A stretch of 50,817 nt of DNA from Clostridia bacterium (GCA_017508195.1 JAFVZL010000049.1:1-50817), one strand, 5' to 3'; counted from the stretch's first letter, positions 9,284 through 17,873 are shown. A program made the numbers and translations. The notes: generated by a model from the letters alone, not told the origin.

Positions 9284-10003
9284 TTAATTCTCCTTTTCCT
9301 TTTGCTCTTTTGCCTTATTTATAAAATCAATAAAAATATTTCTCTCAAGCTCATCAATTCTGTAAAGTCTCTCGGGGTGCCACTGATAAGCCCTGATATA
9401 CTGCTCCCCTGTCGAATAGAACGCCTCTATGACACCGTCGGGCGCAGTTGCCATGACCGCAAGCCCCTGACCGAGCTTTTTTACAGCCTGGTGGTGAAAG
9501 CTGTTTATCATAATATTGGTTGTCCCCGAAAGCTCAAACAACGGAGTGCCCTCAATTACCGTGGCGGGGTGCGAATGTACGTATTTATTTACCGTCTGCC
9601 TATGTGGGAAGCTCTCGCCGAGCTCGCTCGGTATATCCTGATAAAGAGTACCGCCGAGCGCCACGTTTATAAGCTGTGCGCCACGACAGATGCCGAGCAG
9701 CGGCTTACCCGATACCAGAATCTTCGGCATGATTGATAGCTCCAGCTTATCACGCATATGCTGTACCTCTCCGCACTCTGCCGACTTCTCCTCACCGTAA
9801 TGCGAGGGATCGATGTCTAAGCCGCCTAAAAGAGCAAATCCGTCGCATAATCTTATATATCCCGAGAGGACCTCATCCGAGTCGGTGTAAGGCAGCAGCA
9901 CGGGTACTGCTCCGCTTTTCTCAAAAGAGTGAACGTAGTCGAGCACGACCGAGTGTAATCCATCGTTGTCGATCGTAGCGAGCAATCCTATTACAGGTCT
10001 CAT
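9284..10003 (-). CDS. Class I glutamine amidotransferase-like gamma-glutamyl hydrolase (peptidase C26)
   Basis: A 239-residue protein of the PuuD/peptidase C26 family, whose members hydrolyse gamma-glutamyl bonds such as that in gamma-glutamyl-GABA. The nucleophile elbow is LLGICRGAQ with C106, and the His-Glu pair is in YQWHPER (H209 and E211). SFHHQAV, a typical substrate-side segment, is present near 168-174. AAGGAG precedes the ATG. Its place among phosphodiesterases is unusual for puuD, which normally clusters with putrescine genes. The only polyamine-type enzyme in this window is the decarboxylase at 1541, on the other strand. Confidence 0.82.
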   Translation of the reverse strand: MRPVIGLLATIDNDGLHSVVLDYVHSFEKSGAVPVLLPYTDSDEVLSGYIRLCDGFALLGGLDIDPSHYGEEKSAECGEVQHMRDKLELSIMPKILVSGKPLLGICRGAQLINVALGGTLYQDIPSELGESFPHRQTVNKYVHSHPATVIEGTPLFELSGTTNIMINSFHHQAVKKLGQGLAVMATAPDGVIEAFYSTGEQYIRAYQWHPERLYRIDELERNIFIDFINKAKEQKEKEN

Positions 10004-10018
10004 CTTTTCTCCTTAAAG

Positions 10019-10804
10019 CTAGCCGAACACCTCGGCAGCCGCGACCGTAAGAAGCTTATCCTCGTCGATCATATCTCTGCCGTAGGCATCAAAAAATATA
10101 TTTCTGTACTCATCTGTATGAAGATTAAAGCCAAGTGTCCAGGCACCCCAGAACAGGTCTATATGCCTGTCGGATATACCCGCCATACCGAGGTCGATAT
10201 ATCCCGAAAGCTTCCAATCATTAAACAGTATATTCGGAAAACAATAGTCGCCGTGTATAAGTGTATCTGCGACAAGGCTGTCTAAGCCCCTAAGAAGTAC
10301 ACCGTGCGCCTCGTCTGCGGAGCGATATCCGAAGCTGTCGGGAAAATGCGAGCTGTCATAATTGCCCGTTCTGTAATTATCCTCGGCACGCCCGAGATAT
10401 TCACCGAGTCGGACGGGCATATCAAGACTCGACGTGTCTATATCGTGCAGAGCACGCATATTCTCGCCAAGAGCAGCAGCAAGCCTTTTCGGGTCAGAGA
10501 GATACGTACCGTCGGTAAGATCCTTACCTGCCACTCGCTCTGTGAGCATAATATCCCTCTCACCCGTCGAGTAGTGTAGAACCCTCGAAGTAAGCGACAG
10601 CTTATTAAAACGCTCTATAAGCTCTGCCTCGCGCCCGAGCGCACCGGACTCTCCGATCTTCAGAAAGTATCCGTTATCCCTCTCGATAAAGTATACTCTA
10701 GCCTCGGGTGAGGACGAGCTGTCATACACCGCAGCACCGTCGGCAAGCCGCAAAAGCTCTGCCGGCAGCTCTCGCGGTATACGGTCGATTTTTGTCATTT
10801 TCAT
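10019..10804 (-). CDS. APH(3')-like aminoglycoside/small-molecule phosphotransferase
   Basis: A 261-residue kinase of the APH family. The ATP lysine is K49 in YFLKIG. The catalytic loop is HGDYCFPNIL with D186 and N191, and the metal-binding segment is SGYIDLGMAGISDRHIDL with D204. The C-terminus, ending close to YGRDMID plus a short helix, matches the length of APH(3') enzymes. Many Clostridia carry such genes as intrinsic kinases, and resistance is not implied. Either M1 or M3 could be the start; the upstream stop lies one base away, so translation is probably coupled. Its operon neighbours argue for phosphorylation of a sugar-like compound that the hydrolases release, which is inference. 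Confidence 0.78.
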   Translation of the reverse strand: MKMTKIDRIPRELPAELLRLADGAAVYDSSSSPEARVYFIERDNGYFLKIGESGALGREAELIERFNKLSLTSRVLHYSTGERDIMLTERVAGKDLTDGTYLSDPKRLAAALGENMRALHDIDTSSLDMPVRLGEYLGRAEDNYRTGNYDSSHFPDSFGYRSADEAHGVLLRGLDSLVADTLIHGDYCFPNILFNDWKLSGYIDLGMAGISDRHIDLFWGAWTLGFNLHTDEYRNIFFDAYGRDMIDEDKLLTVAAAEVFG

Positions 10805-10805
10805 T

Positions 10806-11450
10806 TTAATAGCCTACGTTCTCTGCTGAGTATTTTTCGGGATCGAAGCCCACGAGCTTCACCTCTGCCGCATCGATCCCGAGCTCCTTCGTAAGCTCTG
10901 CGAGCACAAGACCGCCCATAAGCTCTCTGCCGAGATCGGTGTAGAAGTGTACCGCGTCGGTTCTGTATTCGCCGCCCGTATTCTTCGTGAGAGCGTAGAG
11001 ATCGTGGATGACCGTGTCGGTCGCGGAGAGTGCCTTCTTAGCCACCTCGTTATACTGCTCGATAACCGAGTTTCTTCTCTTGAAGTTAGGGCCGCATCTG
11101 TCCTCGATAACGGATACCGATGTAGCGAATACCATCTTAGCCTTCGGGAAAAGCATTCTGAGCCGCTTATCCACTCTCGGGATGGCGTTGGCGTAGCAGT
11201 CAACGGGTACGAGAGGCTCATCACCGAACATCTCGATAACGTCCCAGAGTCCCGCATTCCAATATACGAGATCTGCATCCTCGGGCCACTCATACTTATT
11301 TTTCCAATCGTGTGCGAAGCGGAGCACGTTGAGCGCGTATCTTCCGTTCTCGGGTGCATAATACACCTCGGCTGCGCCCTCGAGCGCCTCTTTTACGTAT
11401 TTATCGTAGCCCATTCGGGTCGAATCACCTATAAGTATGATTTTTTTCAC
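10806..11450 (-). CDS. SGNH/GDSL-type hydrolase
   Basis: A 214-residue cytosolic esterase-like protein. The SGNH blocks visible are GDS at 8-10 (nucleophile S10), WNAGLWD with the block III Asn near 66, and DAVHFYTDLG, which supplies the Asp-x-x-His pair near 168-171. Enzymes of this family deacylate or deacetylate sugars and lipids. The start is GTG (11448-11450), supported by AAGGAG at the right distance. No signal peptide is present. It lies 29 bases after the DUF5677-like gene and one base before the APH-like kinase. The acyl substrate is unknown. Confidence 0.8.
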   Translation of the reverse strand: MKKIILIGDSTRMGYDKYVKEALEGAAEVYYAPENGRYALNVLRFAHDWKNKYEWPEDADLVYWNAGLWDVIEMFGDEPLVPVDCYANAIPRVDKRLRMLFPKAKMVFATSVSVIEDRCGPNFKRRNSVIEQYNEVAKKALSATDTVIHDLYALTKNTGGEYRTDAVHFYTDLGRELMGGLVLAELTKELGIDAAEVKLVGFDPEKYSAENVGY

Positions 11451-11479
11451 AGTCCTATCTCCTTATGTTAGCTTAGCAT

Positions 11480-12685
11480 TTAACAGCCTCTCTGCTGTTC
11501 CATTCTTTCAAGAGCAATCTTTACTGTTTTCTTATACGCCGTATACGAGCTTTCGATAACGGCACGCATCTCATCATCTATTGGCACGCTGTACTGACGT
11601 AAAAAATTGATGAATGCGTTGTAAACGTTGTCGGCACTAAGCGATAAATTATGCTGTACGAAGTGATAGATATTCCCCTCGTTGAGCTTCTCGCCCGCAT
11701 ATTTTCCGTTGGAGTGTGAGAGCAGACAGGCGATGCGGTATTCAGCATAACGCCTCGGATCTGCGTCGGTGCTCTCCCCTGTGGCGAGGCTGACGAGCTG
11801 CTTTAAGCTCGGCTGAAGCTCTCCTTGGTCCTGTATAGCCAGTATCCAGCCATAATTTTTGAAGCAGGGCGCACACGGACTCTTATACCCGTATTCGCTC
11901 GCGTATTCCCTGAGCCGCTCTTCGTCCTTCTCCGAGAGCTCACCGTCTACAGGAGCGAAGTCTCCGAACTCCTTGTATACTGCGGCTAAGGTAGCATCGT
12001 AGTCGATGAGAACGAGTAGCTTGTATTCGACCTCAAAGAGCGAACGCCACGAGGACACGGCCTCTGAAGGTAAACTGCCCGTGAGCTGTAATAGAATATT
12101 CTTCATTTGTAATAGAGCGCTCGAAAGAAGGCTACACAGAACCTTATAGCGAATGAGCTCATCGCCCTCGAGCGAGAACTCACCCAAGCCGTGTATAACC
12201 CTGATAAGATTGTCTACGAATATCTCGCAGGCGTATATCTCGGGATTATATTTCGTAGCAGGAACTACCTTCTTCACACCCGTTATATCGGCGATGAATA
12301 CCCTCTTTACAGCGCTTATCAACATTTCCCTATAAGAGGCGTTTCTCTGAAGCTCAGCACGCTCTCCGTCTTCAAGATCAGCTACGTTAAAGTAGTGGGT
12401 ATGAAAAGCGTACCTTATAATCTCAAATGACGAATGCATACTCCAAAGGTCAATAAACCTCACGGCTATCCCTTTGCTGTCATAATCGTGTTGTATTTCT
12501 GCAATTGTCTCAATGCATCGGTCCAGGCTCTCCAAGAATACTTCCCTCAAGAAGTTTTCCTTTACCTTCTTTGCCTTTTTTGGAAATTGCTTCTTCAAGG
12601 ATTCAAATTCCACTTTAAAAAGCAATGCGTGTGTCGCTATCGTTTCTTGCTTCAACTGTTCTTGTGCAAAATTCGGATTTTTCAT
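11480..12685 (-). CDS. DUF5677-like helical protein, function unknown
   Basis: A 401-residue, mostly alpha-helical soluble protein. The segment around 190-245, with SWRSLFEVEYKLLVLIDYD, resembles the core of DUF5677-type proteins, whose function is not known; some relatives accompany defence loci. The N-terminal 150 residues are strongly charged helices. One cysteine pair (CAPC, near 268) may bind metal. The ATG overlaps the stop of the upstream GH28-like gene by one base (TAATG), which indicates coupling. I cannot assign a role; among its enzyme neighbours it is the odd one out. Confidence 0.6.
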   Translation of the reverse strand: MKNPNFAQEQLKQETIATHALLFKVEFESLKKQFPKKAKKVKENFLREVFLESLDRCIETIAEIQHDYDSKGIAVRFIDLWSMHSSFEIIRYAFHTHYFNVADLEDGERAELQRNASYREMLISAVKRVFIADITGVKKVVPATKYNPEIYACEIFVDNLIRVIHGLGEFSLEGDELIRYKVLCSLLSSALLQMKNILLQLTGSLPSEAVSSWRSLFEVEYKLLVLIDYDATLAAVYKEFGDFAPVDGELSEKDEERLREYASEYGYKSPCAPCFKNYGWILAIQDQGELQPSLKQLVSLATGESTDADPRRYAEYRIACLLSHSNGKYAGEKLNEGNIYHFVQHNLSLSADNVYNAFINFLRQYSVPIDDEMRAVIESSYTAYKKTVKIALERMEQQRGC

Positions 12686-13761
12686 TATGTATTCTCTGCA
12701 GTATTCCTTTCATCAAGCAGCATCCTCGTGCCCTTGGCGCACTCGATACCGTACATTGTGAAGTCGCGCATATCACCCGCGAGCGACACGGCGTACTCAC
12801 CGTTGCCGTATACGTTCTTCACCTTGATGTTATAGGTCTCGTCTTTCGTTGCGTGGCGCTCACCGTAAAGACGAACGTCACCGATACGCACGGCATAAAG
12901 ACCCGTGTCGAAGTAATCGTTGCTCTCCGAGGTATCGTATACACCGTCAACAGTGATGTCATGGAGCTTTATACCGCCCTGATTAAGCATCCTTACTATC
13001 GTACAGAATGCCGATGATCTTATATTACGCACAGTCACGTTCGCGATGTCCGAGCATAAGCCATCTACTCTGAAGTGCTGCTCGAGCCTGCCGTTAAGGC
13101 CGGTTATCGCAATCGTATCATCCTCGGTAAAGCCTGTGATATTCTCTATCACGATATCGTGACAGCCCTGTCTTATATCCACTCCGTCAGCATTCTTGAC
13201 GAGGGTCTGCTCATACCTTGAACGGATAAGTCCGTGATAGGCGTTGCCGCTTTCGTCTATACCGACATCCGATGCACAGAAGTCGATATTACCGATATAT
13301 CCGTTCCTCGAATATATGAAGTTGAGCGACCACCAGCGCTGATTACGGCAGAAAAGATTTTTCACACAAAAGCCGTCAACGTTGGTAAAGAGAACGAAGC
13401 TGTTCCTCCATATCGGTGGCATACCGTCCTTCTCGGAATTTCTTTCGGAAAGACCGTTGTACTCTCCGCCGTCAAGTATAGCCTCTCCCCTGCCGACGAT
13501 ATTTATATTCACGTCGACGCCATCGGGCGTTCTTCCTACATCGGTATCGTGGTGCTCGTTCACGAAAATGTTGGTGTACGAGCCATCGGCAAGCCTGAGG
13601 TGACAGTCCTCGAGAATAAGAGTAAAGTTCGAGGGCAGCCTGACCGCCTTATCCATTATGTATTTTCCCGTTACGGTTGCAGTACGGCTGCCATCCGCAA
13701 CAGCCTCGGCTATAAGTGCCGTAATATGCTCGTAGCCGTTATTGTTAAATGTATTATTCAT
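12685..13761 (-). CDS. GH28-like right-handed beta-helix protein (polygalacturonase family)
   Basis: A 358-residue beta-helix protein and first gene of the ten-gene run. The GH28 blocks NADGVDI (about residue 190) and EDDTIAI (about 215) match the NTD and DD motifs that hold the catalytic aspartates. The GHG motif of true polygalacturonases is not evident, and the usual RIK is replaced by VRIG near 300, so activity is uncertain. There is no signal peptide; a secreted pectinase is therefore unlikely, and it may act on imported oligosaccharide or be non-catalytic. AAGGAG stands before the ATG. The upstream 180 bases should hold the operon promoter, but I could not find a convincing one. Confidence 0.7.
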   Translation of the reverse strand: MNNTFNNNGYEHITALIAEAVADGSRTATVTGKYIMDKAVRLPSNFTLILEDCHLRLADGSYTNIFVNEHHDTDVGRTPDGVDVNINIVGRGEAILDGGEYNGLSERNSEKDGMPPIWRNSFVLFTNVDGFCVKNLFCRNQRWWSLNFIYSRNGYIGNIDFCASDVGIDESGNAYHGLIRSRYEQTLVKNADGVDIRQGCHDIVIENITGFTEDDTIAITGLNGRLEQHFRVDGLCSDIANVTVRNIRSSAFCTIVRMLNQGGIKLHDITVDGVYDTSESNDYFDTGLYAVRIGDVRLYGERHATKDETYNIKVKNVYGNGEYAVSLAGDMRDFTMYGIECAKGTRMLLDERNTAENT

Positions 13762-13961
13762 TTTAATATCTCCTTAACGTAGAAGCGGTTTTCATATACC
13801 TCGTAATGATCCACAGTGTCCACCAACTGTAACTATATTCTCACGCTCCGACTCGCCCGACCTGAGCCATCGGGGGCAAAGATTTATCGAGTTGCCCCGT
13901 CACGCGCCAGACAAGCGGCTCCTTCCCCGTTGTGAGAGGGTAGAAGTTTTTGGGGATAAAA
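13762..13961. other. Intergenic region ahead of the ten-gene run
   Basis: The 200 bases between the YitT-type gene and the GH28-like gene hold a 7-bp hairpin (GGGGCAA 13873-13879 with TTGCCCC 13892-13898, no T-run) and a weak inverted pair (ACAGT 13813-13817 with ACTGT 13826-13830). Either could be regulatory. No promoter of good quality is visible on the minus strand, so the operon start is unresolved. Confidence 0.3.
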
Positions 13962-14849
13962 TCAAACCTTTCTTTTAAAGTTTCCAAACACTTCGTTTAC
14001 CTTTTCAAAGCTTGCGAATGTATCGGGGTAGCTTTTAAGAATCTTCATCATTTCACCGATCTGGCGCTTATTAATGATGCATATCAGCATATATTTATCG
14101 GTGTCCGAATACATACCGTGAACTCTCATCTCGGTTACACCGTGCTTAAGACGTGTCATCAGCTCGGATGCCAATTCGTCCGGGTGGGATGTAACGATCT
14201 CAAATTTGTATCCGTTTTTAATACCGCTGAGTCCTTTATCAACTATCAGATTTGCTATAAACAGATTGAGCAAGGTACACATTACGGGAGTTACCTTCAT
14301 TCCGTACACGAAAAATGCAATAAACACAACACAGGCATCCATAACGAAGGAAACGTATGCAATATTAATTTCCGGCTTTGCTTTTTTTATTAATGCGGAT
14401 ATTCCGTATGTACCGCCGCTTGCACCAAACCTTCTGAGCATAAGCGAGAAGCCAAAGCCCGAAATCACTCCGGTAGCTATACTTGCAAATACGATATTAA
14501 AATCAGCGTGATTATTTGCCAAGCAATACGGGCTCGCACCTAAGGCGTTGTAAAGCTCCGGCATAAATGATTGGACGAGCATGTAAATACTCAACATAAA
14601 TCCCAGCTTCTTATTGACCATAGCACTCACCAAAATGAATATTGGCAAATTGAACGCCAGCATCAAGATCGACCAGCTGATCCTGTTGGAAAGCAGATAA
14701 TGCGTAATCGTGGCAAGTCCGCCCACCCCACCCGGAGCAAACTCATTACTGTTCTGGAAAAAATGATATGCAGTACCGACAATTATACCCGCGATTATCG
14801 CGCAGGCTATGTCAGTACAGATTTCTCTGATTTTAGACGCGTTCTTCAT
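13962..14849 (-). CDS. YitT family membrane protein (DUF161/DUF2179)
   Basis: A 295-residue protein with about five to six membrane helices in residues 12-205, including the family motif FAPGGVGGLATI near 37-48 and the ASGGTYGIS loop near 140. A soluble DUF2179 domain follows (about 215-290). YitT proteins are common in Firmicutes, often several per genome; their transport substrate is not established. GGAAGG stands upstream of the ATG. It is separated from its neighbours by about 75 and 200 bases, so it may be transcribed alone. Confidence 0.85.
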   Translation of the reverse strand: MKNASKIREICTDIACAIIAGIIVGTAYHFFQNSNEFAPGGVGGLATITHYLLSNRISWSILMLAFNLPIFILVSAMVNKKLGFMLSIYMLVQSFMPELYNALGASPYCLANNHADFNIVFASIATGVISGFGFSLMLRRFGASGGTYGISALIKKAKPEINIAYVSFVMDACVVFIAFFVYGMKVTPVMCTLLNLFIANLIVDKGLSGIKNGYKFEIVTSHPDELASELMTRLKHGVTEMRVHGMYSDTDKYMLICIINKRQIGEMMKILKSYPDTFASFEKVNEVFGNFKRKV

Positions 14850-14925
14850 TGTGTTTCCTTCCGATATGTTATAGTGAGATTGTGAAAAATATATTTTTAG
14901 TTTTATTGAATGTTGTATTAGGTCC

Positions 14926-15276
14926 TTAACCGTTTTCCTTTGCGGTGGTGATGGAGGTGATGAGTCTGCGCCGTATCGAACCGCATTTGTTTCTTAAATC
15001 CTTATATGTATTCTCGCTCATTTTTCCTTTTCTGAAAATCAGTTCGAGCCAATATTCAGTTTCAGAGCACTCTTTCAAGGAGATTTCAAGCTTGTTTATA
15101 AAATCCGCTTTGCTCTGTGCGTACTTGGCTTCGTGGATATTTGCGCCAATAGACGATGAAGAACGAACGATCTGATTTACATAAACAGAGCAGCCTTTAA
15201 TTTCATCGCACAAGTCGGAGATTTGGATTGCTAACTCTATGGCATCCTCTCGGAGTTGGTTTTTATTGTCGGTCAT
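14926..15276 (-). CDS. Four-helix-bundle protein (S23/IVP type)
   Basis: A 116-residue protein of the family TIGR02436, first known from 23S rRNA intervening sequences. The hallmark VNQIVRSSSSIGANIHEA lies near residues 34-51, and EYWLEL lies near 75-80. The ATG at 15276 is chosen because AAAGGAC precedes it; further upstream in-frame codons run into the palindrome array. No rRNA gene is nearby, so this is a stand-alone copy, as is frequent in Clostridia and Bacteroidota. Function is unknown. Confidence 0.82.
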   Translation of the reverse strand: MTDNKNQLREDAIELAIQISDLCDEIKGCSVYVNQIVRSSSSIGANIHEAKYAQSKADFINKLEISLKECSETEYWLELIFRKGKMSENTYKDLRNKCGSIRRRLITSITTAKENG

Positions 15277-15299
15277 TTGATAAAAGTCCTTTCTTTTTG

Positions 15300-15541
15300 T
15301 CGATATGTTGCTTCGCAACTCGATATTTGCTCGCATCGCGAGCAATCGATATATTTCTCGCTACGCTCGAAATTCGATATGTTGCCTACGGCAACGAGTG
15401 TCGATTGCGCCGCTGTTGTTACTTATCTCGCGTTGCCCTTTGGCAACGCATATCGAGCGCTTTAGCGCCATATCGAGTCGCAGACATATCGAGCGACGCG
15501 TCAGCGGCGCATATCGACGTCGAGCCGACGTGTGAGACACA
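15300..15541. repeat. Array of short palindromes linked by TCGATAT / ATATCGA
   Basis: About nine small hairpins stand side by side. The clearest are 15307-15319 (5-bp stem), 15327-15345 (8-bp), 15381-15395 (6-bp), 15430-15449 (8-bp), 15457-15468 (4-5 bp), 15518-15530 (5-bp) and 15531-15541 (4-bp). In the left half the linker reads TCGATAT (15320, 15346, 15374); in the right half it reads the reverse complement ATATCGA (15450, 15470, 15486, 15511). The whole array is therefore a large inverted composite centred near 15415. It supplies the last dozen codons of the methyltransferase gene. It resembles an intergenic palindromic repeat element, not a CRISPR. Confidence 0.8.
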
Positions 15542-16889
15542 CGACGGACTCGACATGTCCGGTGAGAGGAAAAAGATCAAACGGAAAAACAGTGCTTGCT
15601 TCAAACCCAAGAGCCAAAAACAGCTCGACGTCGCGGGCGAGAGTCTTGGGATTGCAGGAAATGTATACCACCCTCTTAGGCGCGAGGCGCGCAACAAAGC
15701 GCACGAGCTCCTCATCGCATCCCGCGCGGGGCGGATCAAGGATAACTATGTCGGGGTCAATAGCTCTGCCGAGCTGCGCTTCTGCATTTTTCAAAAGGTT
15801 TTCGGTGTTCTTCGCATCACCCGTAAAGAAGTGCGCGTTTGTAATGCCGTTCATCTCTGCGTTCTCTTTTGCACATTCTACGGCACTGTCAACGATCTCT
15901 ATACCTATCAGCTCTCCGCACTCGTCAGCCATAGACAGACCGATAGAGCCCGCACCGCAGTATAGGTCAAGGACTGTGTCAGTCTTTTCGGGTGCGGCAA
16001 GCTCCTTTGCTTTCTTATAGAGAAGCTCGCAGCAGGAGTGGTTTACCTGATAGAACGAGGGCGCGGTTATCTTAAGGCGCACTCCGCCGAGCGTATCGTA
16101 GATATACGGCACGCCAAAGAGGGTATGATATTCGTCACCGAGCACCACGTTGGTGTCGGCGGAATTCTTGTTAAGCAATATTCCCACAACGTCGGGAAAA
16201 CGCTCGGTCACCATTCCAACAAGGACGTCTGTGTGCGGAATATCAAACGAATTGACAACTAAAGTTAGCAAAATCTCCCCTGAAACCTCGCCTCGCCTCA
16301 GATATACATGTCGGAGAAGCCCCTCACCCGTGGTTTCGTCATACACCGAGAGATTATACTTCGAGAAATATTCTATGAGGCAGCTGACAATTTTAGAGAA
16401 CACTTCGGGAGTAAGGGGGCAATCGTCAACAGGCGTCACTCTATGTGATTTGGGAGCATAAAAGCCGACGGCATAACCGTCCTTCGTCTTTGAGATGGGG
16501 TACTGCGCCTTATTGCGATAGCGGATCTCCTTCGGGGATGCGGTGATCTTTGCGGTGGGGATGCCGATGCTTTTTTTCGAGAACAGTCTGCGTACGCTCT
16601 CCTCTTTCATCCCGCTCTCAAGCGAATACGGGATATGGCGGTATGCACAGCTGCGGCACTGCTCGGTGCATCTCGGGGAGCACCTCTTTTCGCTGTATGA
16701 CAGATATTCTGCTACACGTCCGACGAGATAGGATGAGTTGACTTTTATAACGCTCGCGCGCACGGTATCACCCGTGACGGTATCGGCAATGAATATCGCG
16801 CATCCGTCAATATGTCCGACACCGAAGCCGAGGTCGGTCATATCCTCTATCTCTACTGTAAATACCTCATTCTTCTTAAACTTTCTCAT
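15501..16889 (-). CDS. rlmD: 23S rRNA (uracil-5-)-methyltransferase, RumA/RlmD type
   Basis: A 462-residue SAM-dependent methyltransferase. An N-terminal TRAM domain (about 1-60) precedes a cysteine group typical of the [4Fe-4S] cluster of RumA-type enzymes (around CSPRCTEQCRSC, 70-81). The SAM-binding DLYCGAGSIGL is near 305-315, DPPRAG is near 385, and the catalytic cysteine is C412 in SCNPKTLARD. These enzymes make 5-methyluridine in 23S rRNA; the exact site (RlmD, RlmCD) cannot be read. The gene begins two bases after the AraC gene. Its last codons, from about residue 451, are encoded by the palindrome array, so the native C-terminus may have been altered by element insertion. Confidence 0.85.
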   Translation of the reverse strand: MRKFKKNEVFTVEIEDMTDLGFGVGHIDGCAIFIADTVTGDTVRASVIKVNSSYLVGRVAEYLSYSEKRCSPRCTEQCRSCAYRHIPYSLESGMKEESVRRLFSKKSIGIPTAKITASPKEIRYRNKAQYPISKTKDGYAVGFYAPKSHRVTPVDDCPLTPEVFSKIVSCLIEYFSKYNLSVYDETTGEGLLRHVYLRRGEVSGEILLTLVVNSFDIPHTDVLVGMVTERFPDVVGILLNKNSADTNVVLGDEYHTLFGVPYIYDTLGGVRLKITAPSFYQVNHSCCELLYKKAKELAAPEKTDTVLDLYCGAGSIGLSMADECGELIGIEIVDSAVECAKENAEMNGITNAHFFTGDAKNTENLLKNAEAQLGRAIDPDIVILDPPRAGCDEELVRFVARLAPKRVVYISCNPKTLARDVELFLALGFEASTVFPFDLFPLTGHVESVVCLTRRLDVDMRR

Positions 16890-16891
16890 TA

Positions 16892-17716
16892 TCAGATAAA
16901 ATCTTCCTTAAATCTGTTTCTGTAATCCTTCGGAGTCTCGCCAAATGTCTGTCTGAAGGTCTTGGTAAAATAGGATGCATCCGAGAATCCGCACTCCTCC
17001 GCTATCTCGGCAACGCTCTTTGCCGTACATTCGAGCATACTCTTCGCCATCTTCAGCCTGTACGAGATTATGTATTGTCTCAGAGTCTGCCCCTTCGCGT
17101 TCTTCAATACGTTGCTTATATAGAAGGGATGGTAGCCGAAGGTAGCCGCGACCTCGGTGTTCGATATCTCATCACCGATGTTTTCTCTTATATACTCACC
17201 GAGTGCGACAGTCATTCTCGATGTCAGTGCATTCTCATCGCACGCCTCAGCGACTCTTAAAAGCATAAGCTTCACACGCGCGGAAAGCTCGGCAAGATAC
17301 GCGCCCTCACCCGCGGTATAGACCTCACACATGCGCTCGAGCTCGTCCCGCTCGCTCTCCATGCCCTTAAGAAGTCTTACCTTATCAAAGGGGGAGGCGT
17401 CTATATCCGAAAGGAGCGATCTGTCGAACTCCGATGAGAGTACCGCACCCGAGCGAGCCGCCTCTCCGAAAAGGTCGAAGGAAAGAACAACGAGTGAAAT
17501 ATACTGTGCCTTCATCTTATATGTAGTACCCGCGGGAATATACACCATAGTGCCTGCACCGAGATGGCCGAGGCTCTCGCCGCCCGCCGTGATGACAACG
17601 TCACCCGAAATTACGTATATAAGCCTCGAGTCGTATGCGATGCACTCCTCTTTTCTGTTTATCTTCTCGTAAGTCTTAGCCGAAAATACCGTAGGTGCAA
17701 GTTTTATAAGCTCCAT
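16892..17716 (-). CDS. AraC family transcriptional regulator
   Basis: A 274-residue regulator with an N-terminal cupin-type sensor (about 20-90, including HLGAGTMVYIPAGTTYKM) and a C-terminal double helix-turn-helix (about 170-270, ending in CGFSDASYFTKTFRQTFGETPKDYR). Such proteins usually sense a sugar or related ligand and act on a nearby operon; no obvious sugar operon adjoins it apart from the GH28-like run 3 kb away. GGAGG stands before the ATG. Its own promoter lies at 17767-17795. Co-transcription with the rRNA methyltransferase two bases downstream is an odd pairing. Confidence 0.88.
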   Translation of the reverse strand: MELIKLAPTVFSAKTYEKINRKEECIAYDSRLIYVISGDVVITAGGESLGHLGAGTMVYIPAGTTYKMKAQYISLVVLSFDLFGEAARSGAVLSSEFDRSLLSDIDASPFDKVRLLKGMESERDELERMCEVYTAGEGAYLAELSARVKLMLLRVAEACDENALTSRMTVALGEYIRENIGDEISNTEVAATFGYHPFYISNVLKNAKGQTLRQYIISYRLKMAKSMLECTAKSVAEIAEECGFSDASYFTKTFRQTFGETPKDYRNRFKEDFI

Positions 17717-17766
17717 TTATCCTCCGATCGCGCATGCGCGGTAAGTTAATATAATTATTTAATTTT

Positions 17767-17795
17767 ATTTTAGCACTACTACTCTGTTTTTGCAA
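17767..17795 (-). promoter_or_regulatory. Promoter of the AraC-rlmD unit
   Basis: Read on the minus strand, TTGCAA (17790-17795), a 17-base spacer and TAAAAT (17767-17772) form a good sigma-A promoter. The palindrome GCGCATGCGC (17729-17738) lies in the leader just before the AraC ribosome site and could be an operator. Confidence 0.65.
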
Positions 17796-17843
17796 GACTA
17801 TTTTCGGTTAAAACGCCATTCTTTTTGGAAGTTCTACAAAAGC

Positions 17844-17873
17844 AAAGGGCTCACGATCTGCCGTGAGCCCTTT
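17844..17873 (-). terminator. Terminator after the DEDDh exonuclease gene
   Basis: A 12-bp stem (17844-17855 with 17862-17873) with a 6-base loop. On the minus strand the U-rich stretch TTTGCTTTT follows. It is positioned about 80 bases after the exonuclease stop. Confidence 0.75.

Noticed and set aside
13873..13898. Hairpin after the YitT-type gene as a terminator
   Set aside because: Only seven pairs and no U-run on either strand; reported only as a hairpin.
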